From NCBI RefSeq assembly GCF_014650575.1, contig NZ_BMVF01000007.1, forward strand, positions 372,001-436,000: DNA of 64,000 nt, in the 5' to 3' direction. The DNA is from Streptomyces naganishii JCM 4654 (GTDB lineage: Bacteria > Actinomycetota > Actinomycetes > Streptomycetales > Streptomycetaceae). The notes under the pieces are model-generated. The model saw nothing but the letters and a program-made list of their open reading frames with translations. It had not been told where the DNA came from and did not search any database. This document shows, piece after piece, positions 9,269-16,571 of the stretch. Position 1 is the first letter of the stretch; each line of letters starts with the position of its first letter. The position numbers and the translations under genes were made by a program.

Positions 9269-9589
9269 GGCAGGTACCTCCAGGTGCGTCCACCCTCCGG
9301 CGCGGCGGTCAATATCGTCTGGGTCACGAAGAGGTCACCGGACGGGCAGAGCCACCACACTAACGGGCCACGGTGTGCGGGTCCCGCGAAGCCCTGAGGA
9401 GGTCCGGGGGAGGCGGCGTGCCCACCCGCCTCTGATCAGGCCGTGTGAACGTGCGGCCGCGTGGGGGATGAATCAGGTGTGGTCGAAAACACTCCCAGCC
9501 CGTTACCGGGACATGGTGGCGCGTTCACCAGGCATGAGGGGAGACTGGCTGCAGATCGTCCCGGCGCGAGCCACGCGCCGCCGACGCAC
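9269..9589. other. divergent intergenic region between mscS and the HNH gene
   Basis: 321 bp between divergent genes; it should hold both promoters. I found no convincing -35/-10 pair, repeat or RNA motif. The stretch 9461-9600 is an untranslated leader or an N-terminal extension of the HNH gene, since that frame stays open upstream of the chosen start. Confidence 0.4.
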
Positions 9590-9601
9590 AAGGAGGCATC
9601 C

Positions 9602-10138
9602 GTGCCGCACGTCCTGGTCCTCAACGCGTCGTACGAGCCGCTCGGCGTCGTACCGCTCCGCCGCGCGCTCGTCCTCGTCCTGGAGAACAAGGCAGTCTGC
9701 CTCGAGGAGTCCGGCGCCCATCTGCACAGCGCGACCGTCACTGTCCCCGCACCCAGTGTGGTCCGGCTCAAGCGCTTCGTGCGGGTTCCCTACCGGGGGC
9801 CCGTTCCGCTGACCCGACGGGCGCTGTTCGCGCGCGACGGGGGCCGGTGCATGTACTGCGGTGGCGTCGCAACCAGCGTCGACCACGTCATCCCGCGCTC
9901 GCGCGGGGGCAAGCACGTCTGGGACAACGTGGTGGCCTCCTGCCGCCGCTGCAACCACGTCAAGGCCGACCGCCACCTCGTCGAGCTCGGCTGGCGCCTG
10001 CGCCACAAACCGGCTCCGCCCACCGGCCTGGCCTGGCGCATCATCGGCACCGGCCATAGGGACCCGCGCTGGCTGCCCTACTTGCAGCCCTTCGGCGCGG
10101 ACGACGCCATGGCCCGGATCGACGGCATCTCCGCCTGA
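9602..10138 (+). CDS. HNH endonuclease family protein
   Basis: 178 residues from a GTG with AAGGAGG 5 nt upstream (9590-9596). The N-terminal segment PHVLVLNASYEPL is the usual start of this conserved actinobacterial family. The C-terminal half is an HNH nuclease with a zinc ribbon: CMYCGG at about residues 83-88, the catalytic SVDHVIPRSRGGKH near 92-105, then the second CysxxCys pair in ASCRRCNHVKADR. It probably binds and nicks DNA. The physiological role is not established; the gene stands alone, with no methylase or Cas neighbours. Confidence 0.85.
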   Translation: MPHVLVLNASYEPLGVVPLRRALVLVLENKAVCLEESGAHLHSATVTVPAPSVVRLKRFVRVPYRGPVPLTRRALFARDGGRCMYCGGVATSVDHVIPRSRGGKHVWDNVVASCRRCNHVKADRHLVELGWRLRHKPAPPTGLAWRIIGTGHRDPRWLPYLQPFGADDAMARIDGISA

Positions 10139-10311
10139 GACCTCCGGGCCTTCGCATTGCCGGCCCCGCCCCGCCCGGCGGCGGGACCGGCCACCCGGCG
10201 TCCGGGCCGGCCTCCAGGTGCGGCCCGGCCCCGACCGTCGTCCCTACGCGTACCGCAGCTCTCCCGGGCGCACGGCCCGGTTGAGCAGGGGCAGGGAGGC
10301 GGCGCCGGTCC

Positions 10312-13300
10312 TCAGTCGTCCGCGACCGCGTACGCCTCCACTGTCCACAGGGAGTAGCCGTACTGGGTGGCGCGTTTTTCGCCCTGGATGCGGAGGTAGC
10401 GGACGTCGCGTTCGTCCATGCGTACGGTCTCGCGGCCGCCCTCGCTGTCGCGGACCGTGGCGGCGGTGCGCCAGCGGCGGCCGTCGGGGGAGACCTGGAC
10501 GCGGTAGGCGGAGGCGTGGGCGTCCTGCCAGTGGAGGGTGACGCGGCCCAGGCGGACCGGGCGGACCAGCTCCACCTGCCACCACGCGCCGTCGTCGGCG
10601 GGGGAGGACCAGCGGGTGGCGGGGTCGCCGTCGTTCGCCGCGGAGGCCGGGAAGGCGGGGGTCTCGTCGCCCGAGGAGGCGGCCGTGCCGGTGCGGGCCA
10701 GGTCGGGGCCGGCCGTGCGCGGGAAGGTGCGGACGGTGAGCGTGCGGGTGACCCCGGCGAAGCCGAGGCGGATCTCGTACGACCGGGACGGGGCGTTCTT
10801 CGGGACGGTCACCTCGACGGGGACATCCACCTCGGTGCCGCGCGGCACGGTCAGCGCGCCGGTGGGGACGCGGACCTGGATGCCGTGCGGGGCCTCGACG
10901 GTCACGCTGCCGTGGGCGTCCGCCGGGCGCAGCGAGGTCAGACGGGCCGTCAGCCGTTCGGTGCCGCCGGTCTCGGCGTCCGCCGACGCGCGCGGCAATT
11001 GCATGTCCGCGGCCGGGGTGTCGGCGAACCACGGGACCAGATGGCGTACCCGGGAGGAGGCCGGGCCGGTCACGCGGACCGCGTCGACGAGGGTGCCCGC
11101 GGCGGCCGGGGTGGTGGGTGTGACGGCCGGCGGGCGCGTCCAGGCACCGGAGACCGGCGGCCACGGGGCCCGCGCGGACGGGACCTGGCCGGCGGCCGCC
11201 GGGAGCTGCCCGACGGCCAGTTCCGTCGCGCCGCCCGCCGCCAGGGAGCCGACGCGGCGCCAGCCCTGGCCGGGGACGTGGACCTCCACGTCGCCCGTGG
11301 TCCCGGCGTCCGTCAGCGCCGTCACGGCGGTCAGGGCGCGGGCGTGCGGGAGGCGCACCGTGCGCCCCTGCGCGCCGCCGTCCCAGTCGGCCGCCGGTTC
11401 ACGGGTCAGGCCGGCCCAGGCCTCGTACGCCTGCCGGGCCCGGTCGAGGAAGGGGTCCAGCACGCCCTTGCCGACGGTCACCCCGCCGCGCCGCACCTCG
11501 TCCCGCAGCCCTTGGAGCCTCTGGTACGCCTTCCACGCCCCGGTCGCGTCGCCCTCGCGCTGGGCGCGCAGCATGTCCAGGGCCGTCGTGCCCGCCTCGC
11601 CGTACCGCGCCAACTGCGCCGACCAGGGGGCGACCTCGCCGGCCAGGACACGGTCGTACGCCAGGCGCTGCGGCAGTTCGCGCAGGACCGTGAAGGCGGA
11701 GCGCAGCCGCTGCCCGGCGGTGTCGTTCGCGGCCCGGTCCGTCGTCGTGCGGGCCTGCCACAGGGCGGCGATCAGCGGGCGCAGATACGCCGACTCGGTG
11801 CCGCCGAGGATCGAGGACGCGTCGTTGCCGGCGAGCGCCGACAGGGCCTCGGCGCGGCGCGCGTCACCGCCCGCGAGGTCGGTGATCGCGGCCCGCCAGG
11901 ACTGCTCGGGGCGGTAGTCGCGCGGGTTCCAGGCGTAGTCGGCCGCCGTGAACAACGGGATGCGGGAGGCCTCCGCCTGGCCCATCGCGTTGGCGAGCAG
12001 GGCCGCCGAACCGCTCGCCACGGCGGGCTCGCGGCCGGTGTAGGGGCCGAGGAAGACGCGGTCCTCGGCGTAGTCGTTGACCGGGTAGTTGTCCATGGTC
12101 ACCAGCGGGTGCCCGAACGTCTCGCGGGCCTCGGCCAGTTCGCCGCCCGTGATGGTGCGGGGCACCACGCCCACGCCGGTCCAGGCCACCTGCACCGACT
12201 CGTCCAGGCCGCCCGCCAGCGCCTGCCGGTAGGGCGTCGTGCCGTCCTCGTAGTACTCGGTCGGCATCAACGACAGGGGGACGGAATCCGGGTGACGGTC
12301 CGCCAGGTAGCGGGCCACCGCGTTCGCCACCCGGGCCTGCGCCCGCGCCGCGGCGTCCGGGCCGGAGCCGAACCGGTCGCGGTCCGCGCCGCAGTGCCAC
12401 TCGTCGTAGCTGACGTCCTGGAACTGAAGCTGGAACGCCCGGAATCCGAGCGCCCACATCGCCTCCAGCTTGCGCGTCAGCGCCCGCAGGTCGGCGTCCG
12501 AGGAGAAGCACAGCGACTGCCCGGGCGCCACCGCCCAGGCGAGCGTGACGTGGTTGGCGCGGGCCCGCTCGGCCAGCTCACGGAACGCGGCCCGCTGCCC
12601 GGCCGGGTACGGCTCGCGCCAGCGGTCCTGCCGGTAGAGGTCGTCGCCGGGCGCGTACAGGTACCGGTTCTGCTTGGTGCGGCCCATGAAGTCCAGCTGG
12701 CCGAGCCGCTGCTCCTGCGTCCACGGGGTGCCGTAGAAGCCCTCGGTGGTGCCGCGCACGGCGGTGCCGGGCCAGTCCCGCACGCTCACGCCGGGGATCG
12801 TGCCGTCGGGGCGCAGCAGCTGGCGCAGCGTCTGCGCGGCGTGGAACAGGCCGTCCTCGCCGGCGCCGGTGAGCGTCACGGCGCCGGGGCCGTGCCCGGC
12901 GCCCCGCTCCACGGTCAGGAGGTAGCCGCCGGAGGGCAGCGCGTGGCGCGGATCGGCGTGCGGTCGCTCGGTCAGCGCCCGCACCACCAGCGCGCCCGGC
13001 GGCACCGGGTCGGCCGCGGTGAGGTCCGTGACCGTCCGCGCCCCCGCCCCGCGCAGCATCGCGCGCAGCGCGTCGAGCGCGTACGGGTCGGCGGCCGCGT
13101 CGGCGACCAGCGCCACCCTGTCGGTCACCGCCACCGCGTCACCGGTCGTGCGCAGCGACTGGGGACGCGGCCAGACCGCGGTCTGCGGTGAGGCGGCCTT
13201 CTCGGCGCCGGATCCGCCGCCGGGCGCGGGCGGAGCGGCCACCGCCGAGGGGGCGGCGGCCCCGAGCGTCCCGGCGACCACGGCGAACGCCAGGGCCGCA

Positions 13301-13326
13301 GCCGACCTTCCGCGCCCAACCCGCAC
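10312..13326 (-). CDS. secreted GH84 beta-N-acetylglucosaminidase-like enzyme with C-terminal F5/8C (CBM32) domain
   Basis: 1004 residues from a GTG preceded by GGAGGGG. A Sec signal peptide (about 1-28) is followed by a GH20b-like alpha/beta domain (about 45-165) and the GH84 barrel (about 185-470), with GTTEGFYGTPW at about 192 and DNYPVNDYAEDR near 410. A helical region, a predicted beta-sandwich, and a C-terminal discoidin-like domain of roughly 130 residues follow. Family members hydrolyse N-acetylglucosaminides with substrate assistance. The catalytic pair, normally Asp-Asp, reads Gln-Asp here (QFQDVSYDEW, about 299-308), so activity may be altered. It is probably exported to attack GlcNAc-containing glycans. 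Confidence 0.85.
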   Translation of the reverse strand: MRVGRGRSAAALAFAVVAGTLGAAAPSAVAAPPAPGGGSGAEKAASPQTAVWPRPQSLRTTGDAVAVTDRVALVADAAADPYALDALRAMLRGAGARTVTDLTAADPVPPGALVVRALTERPHADPRHALPSGGYLLTVERGAGHGPGAVTLTGAGEDGLFHAAQTLRQLLRPDGTIPGVSVRDWPGTAVRGTTEGFYGTPWTQEQRLGQLDFMGRTKQNRYLYAPGDDLYRQDRWREPYPAGQRAAFRELAERARANHVTLAWAVAPGQSLCFSSDADLRALTRKLEAMWALGFRAFQLQFQDVSYDEWHCGADRDRFGSGPDAAARAQARVANAVARYLADRHPDSVPLSLMPTEYYEDGTTPYRQALAGGLDESVQVAWTGVGVVPRTITGGELAEARETFGHPLVTMDNYPVNDYAEDRVFLGPYTGREPAVASGSAALLANAMGQAEASRIPLFTAADYAWNPRDYRPEQSWRAAITDLAGGDARRAEALSALAGNDASSILGGTESAYLRPLIAALWQARTTTDRAANDTAGQRLRSAFTVLRELPQRLAYDRVLAGEVAPWSAQLARYGEAGTTALDMLRAQREGDATGAWKAYQRLQGLRDEVRRGGVTVGKGVLDPFLDRARQAYEAWAGLTREPAADWDGGAQGRTVRLPHARALTAVTALTDAGTTGDVEVHVPGQGWRRVGSLAAGGATELAVGQLPAAAGQVPSARAPWPPVSGAWTRPPAVTPTTPAAAGTLVDAVRVTGPASSRVRHLVPWFADTPAADMQLPRASADAETGGTERLTARLTSLRPADAHGSVTVEAPHGIQVRVPTGALTVPRGTEVDVPVEVTVPKNAPSRSYEIRLGFAGVTRTLTVRTFPRTAGPDLARTGTAASSGDETPAFPASAANDGDPATRWSSPADDGAWWQVELVRPVRLGRVTLHWQDAHASAYRVQVSPDGRRWRTAATVRDSEGGRETVRMDERDVRYLRIQGEKRATQYGYSLWTVEAYAVADD

Positions 13327-13554
13327 GGCCCCTCCTTCGTCGCACGGCCTGCCCGCGCCGGTGTCGAGGAGGTCCGAGCCCACCACCAAGGGGGACGGGT
13401 GTCAACGAGAGTGGCCGTTGTGCCATCTTTGCCCCACCCTGGAGAGTGGGGAATGTGACCAGAAGCACGTACGCCGACCGGGTACGTCTGCCCTCGCGCG
13501 CACTGGGTAGGGCTGCGGTATTCACCGGATGCCGCACTCGACAAGGAGGCCCCC

Positions 13555-13857
13555 GTGGCCGCACCGGCACACCTTCTGCTCTCGGCCCTGTCCGACACGG
13601 CCCTGTCCAAACCCTGGGCGGGATCGCCCGAGGACGGCCTGCCCGCCGCCCCGGCCGGTTCCGCGAGCCCCGACGCCCCACTGGGCGTGTTCAGCGCGGA
13701 GGGCGCCTGGGCCGAGACCCCGCTGACCAGTGAGCCGCCGCTGCCCGACGCCGAGGCCCCGCTGACCAGCGAGCCGCCGCTCGCCGAGGCCGCGCCGCTG
13801 ACCAGCGAGTCCGCCGCCGAGCCGGACGGCGCCGACCCCTGTCGCCCGGAGGCGTAG
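13555..13857 (+). CDS. small Pro/Glu/Ser-rich protein with PLTSE repeats, coupled to malQ
   Basis: A 100-residue acidic, low-complexity protein from a GTG with AAGGAGG 5 nt upstream. The second half carries three copies of PLTSE at intervals of 12-14 residues, joined by Ala/Glu/Pro linkers. There is no signal peptide, membrane helix or known domain. Its TAG stop is immediately followed by the malQ ATG, so malQ is probably translated by coupling. I do not recognise a family; the strong ribosome binding site and the coupling argue that it is expressed. Confidence 0.65.
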   Translation: MAAPAHLLLSALSDTALSKPWAGSPEDGLPAAPAGSASPDAPLGVFSAEGAWAETPLTSEPPLPDAEAPLTSEPPLAEAAPLTSESAAEPDGADPCRPEA

Positions 13858-15999
13858 ATGGAGCAGCCGGCCGGTGAGTCCCTCGGCGCGGACCTGTCGC
13901 GGCTCGCCGGGCTGCACGGCGTCGCGACCTCCTACAGCCCCTCACCCGGCCGCACGGTCGCCGCCTCCGCCACCGCCGTCGTCGCCGCACTGGCCGCCCT
14001 CGGCGTCGACGCGGGCTCCCCGGAAGCCGCACGCGCCGCACGCACCGCCCGCGAGCGCGAACTGGCCGAACGGCTGCTGCCGCCCACGGTGGTGCACTGG
14101 AGCGGCGAGGGCCCGCCGGCCGCCCTGACCGGACTGCCGCCCGGCACCCGGCTCCGCATCGAGACCGAACAGGGCGACACCCACGCACAGGCGGACCTCC
14201 TGCCGCCCCTGCCGCCCGGTGTCCACCGACTGACCGCCACCGCCCCCGACGGCCGCACCGGCGAGGCGCACCTCGTCGTCGCCCCGCCCCGGCTGCCCAC
14301 CCCGCGGGGCCGCTCCTACGGGCTCCTCGTCCAGCTCTACTCCCTCCTCTCCCACCACTCCTGGGGCATGGGCGACCTCGGCGACCTCACCGAGCTGAGC
14401 GCCTGGGCCGGACGGACGCTGGGCGCCGGGTTCGTCCAGGTCAACCCGCTGCACGCGGCCGTCCCCGGAGCGCCCACCGACCCCTCCCCCTACCGCCCCT
14501 CCTCGCGCCGCTTCCCCGACCCGGTCCACCTGCGGGTGGAGGCCGTCCCCGAGTTCGCCTACGTCGGGGACCGCGAGCCGCTGCGCGGCCTGCTGGAGCG
14601 GGCCGCACGGCTGCGCGCCGCCGTGCTCGGCAAGGGCGCCCTCATCGACCGGGACGCGGTGTGGGAGCTCAAGCGCGAGGCGCTGGAACTGGTGCGCGAG
14701 GTGCCGCTCGGCCCCGGCCGCCGCGCCGCCTACGCCGACTTCCTCGCCGGGCAGGGCCAGGCCCTGGAGGACCACGCCACCTGGTGCGCGCTGGCCGAGG
14801 TGCACGGCTCCGACTGGAGGAGCTGGCCCGAGGAACTGCGGGACCCCCGCTCGGCCGGGACCGCCCGCGCCCGCGCCGAGCTGATGGACCGCGTCGACTT
14901 CCACTCCCGCCTCGCCTGGCTCACCGACGCCCAGCTCACCGACGCCCAGCGCGCCGCCCGCGAGGCCGGCATGCCGATCGGCATCGTGCACGACCTCGCC
15001 GTGGGCGTGCACCCGGACGGGGCCGACGCCTGGGCCCAGCAGGACCACTTCGCGGCCGGCATGTCGTTGGGCGCCCCGCCGGACGCCTTCAACGCCCGGG
15101 GCCAGGACTGGGGTCTGCCGCCCTGGCGCCCCGACCGCCTCGCCGCGTCCGGCTACGCGCCCTTCCGCCGCCTGCTGCGCGCCCTGTTCCGCTACGCCGG
15201 GGCCCTGCGCATCGACCACGTCATGGGCCTGTTCCGGCTGTGGTGGGTCCCCCAGGGCCACCCGCCCACCGAGGGCACCTACGTCCGCTACGACGCCGAG
15301 GCCATGCTCGCCATTCTGGTGCTGGAGGCCGCGCGCGCCGGGGCCGTGGTGATCGGCGAGGACCTCGGCACGGTGGAGCCGGGGGTGCGCGAGGCCCTGG
15401 AGCGGCGCGGTGTCCTCGGCACCTCGGTGCTGTGGTTCGAGCGCGACTGGGAGGGCGACGGCCGCCCCCTGCCGCCCGAGCGCTGGCGCTCCGGCTGCCT
15501 GGCCACCGCCACCACCCACGACCTGCCCTCCACCGCCGCCCGGCTCACCGGCGAGCACGTCGAACTGCGCCACCGCCTCGGGCTGCTCACCCGCCCGCTG
15601 GAGGAGGAACGCGCGGAGGCGGCGGCCGACACCGGCGAGTGGCTGGCCCTGCTGTCGGAGCTCGGCCTGCTGCGCGGCACGGGCGGCGGGCTGTCCGCCC
15701 CCTCGGAGGAGGCGCAGATCCAGGCGGTCCACCGCTTCCTGCTGCGCAGCCCCGCCCGCATGGTCGGGCTCTGGCTCCCGGACACCGTCGGCGACCGCCG
15801 CCCGCAGAACCTCCCCGGCACCTGGGACCAGTACCCCAACTGGCGCCTGCCCGTCGCCGACGACCGGGGCCACCCGGTCACCCTGGAGGAACTGGCCGCC
15901 TCGCCCCGGCTGCACGCCCTGACGGAGGTGCTGCGCGCGGGGGTGGAGAGCCAGGCGGACGCGAGGGCGGACGCGGACGGAGGGCGGGCGGGGGAATGA
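13858..15999 (+). CDS. malQ: 4-alpha-glucanotransferase (amylomaltase, GH77)
   Basis: 713 residues, the usual length of actinobacterial MalQ with an extra N-terminal domain (about 1-140) before the GH77 barrel. Catalytic motifs are intact: LRIDHVMGLFRLWW around residue 450 (nucleophile Asp), VIGEDLGTVEP around 500 (acid/base Glu) and TTHDLPSTAA around 555 (third Asp). The enzyme transfers alpha-1,4-glucan segments between maltodextrins in the cytoplasm, feeding maltose or glycogen metabolism. It abuts the upstream small gene with no gap and has no ribosome binding site beyond CCGGAGG near the previous stop. Confidence 0.92.
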   Translation: MEQPAGESLGADLSRLAGLHGVATSYSPSPGRTVAASATAVVAALAALGVDAGSPEAARAARTARERELAERLLPPTVVHWSGEGPPAALTGLPPGTRLRIETEQGDTHAQADLLPPLPPGVHRLTATAPDGRTGEAHLVVAPPRLPTPRGRSYGLLVQLYSLLSHHSWGMGDLGDLTELSAWAGRTLGAGFVQVNPLHAAVPGAPTDPSPYRPSSRRFPDPVHLRVEAVPEFAYVGDREPLRGLLERAARLRAAVLGKGALIDRDAVWELKREALELVREVPLGPGRRAAYADFLAGQGQALEDHATWCALAEVHGSDWRSWPEELRDPRSAGTARARAELMDRVDFHSRLAWLTDAQLTDAQRAAREAGMPIGIVHDLAVGVHPDGADAWAQQDHFAAGMSLGAPPDAFNARGQDWGLPPWRPDRLAASGYAPFRRLLRALFRYAGALRIDHVMGLFRLWWVPQGHPPTEGTYVRYDAEAMLAILVLEAARAGAVVIGEDLGTVEPGVREALERRGVLGTSVLWFERDWEGDGRPLPPERWRSGCLATATTHDLPSTAARLTGEHVELRHRLGLLTRPLEEERAEAAADTGEWLALLSELGLLRGTGGGLSAPSEEAQIQAVHRFLLRSPARMVGLWLPDTVGDRRPQNLPGTWDQYPNWRLPVADDRGHPVTLEELAASPRLHALTEVLRAGVESQADARADADGGRAGE

Positions 16000-16049
16000 G
16001 GCGAGGGTGCATATGGCACCCCGGGCGCGCGGCCCGTTCCGGCGTTCGC

Positions 16050-16055
16050 TACTTT
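16050..16055 (+). promoter_or_regulatory. -10 element for a leaderless transcript
   Basis: TACTTT ends 7 nt before the GTG at 16062, placing the predicted transcription start on the start codon. No ribosome binding site precedes that GTG. Confidence 0.5.
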
Positions 16056-16061
16056 TGCACC

Positions 16062-16331
16062 GTGGACAAGAAGAACGCCCTGCGCGCCGGCACCCTGGCG
16101 GCCGGTACGACGCTGATGATGCTGCTCATGTCGTCCCCCGCGCTCGCGCTGACGCGCGACGACGGTGACGACCCGGGTCCGGGCCTGAGCGTCATCCAGA
16201 CGCTGGGCATCTTCGTCGGTATCCCGCTCGCTCTGTTCCTGATCATCACCGGCCTGGTGGTGGCCCTGGACAAGTCCCGCGCCAAGCAGCGGGACACGAG
16301 CCGCAACGTGAAGGTCAAGGCCGAGGCCTGA
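16062..16331 (+). CDS. small membrane protein with signal sequence
   Basis: 89 residues starting VDKKNALRAGTLAAG. A cleavable-looking signal (AxA-like SPALAL, about residue 30), a short acidic linker (DDGDDPGP) and one membrane helix (about 46-68, SVIQTLGIFVGIPLALFLII) precede a basic cytoplasmic tail. The layout suggests a small type I membrane protein. The family is conserved in Streptomyces as hypothetical, to my recollection. Function is unknown. A 16-bp-stem terminator follows. Confidence 0.75.
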   Translation: MDKKNALRAGTLAAGTTLMMLLMSSPALALTRDDGDDPGPGLSVIQTLGIFVGIPLALFLIITGLVVALDKSRAKQRDTSRNVKVKAEA

Positions 16332-16510
16332 CCCGGGCCCGCCGGGGCCCTGCCGGGCCGCCGGCCCCGGGCACGCCCGCGCCGAGGGCGCCGACCCCGC
16401 CGTACGTACGCACCGCCGTACGTGGGCGAGGTGGGCGCCCTTTCGCGCGTTCCGCCACGCCCGCGCACGCTTCGCCCGCGCACGGGTGCGGCCGGCCGCG
16501 CGAAGGACGA

Positions 16511-16545
16511 GCAGGGGGCGCCCGGTCGCACCGGGCGCCCCCTGC
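16511..16545. terminator. bidirectional hairpin terminator
   Basis: A perfect 16-bp stem (16511-16526 with 16530-16545) around the loop CGC, between the convergent small membrane protein gene and pepN. Confidence 0.85.
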
Positions 16546-16571
16546 CGCCGTAGAACCTGCCGATGCGGCGG

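Noticed and set aside
9602..10138. HNH gene as a restriction or Cas nuclease
   Set aside because: No methyltransferase, Cas or phage genes nearby; it matches a stand-alone conserved actinobacterial HNH family.
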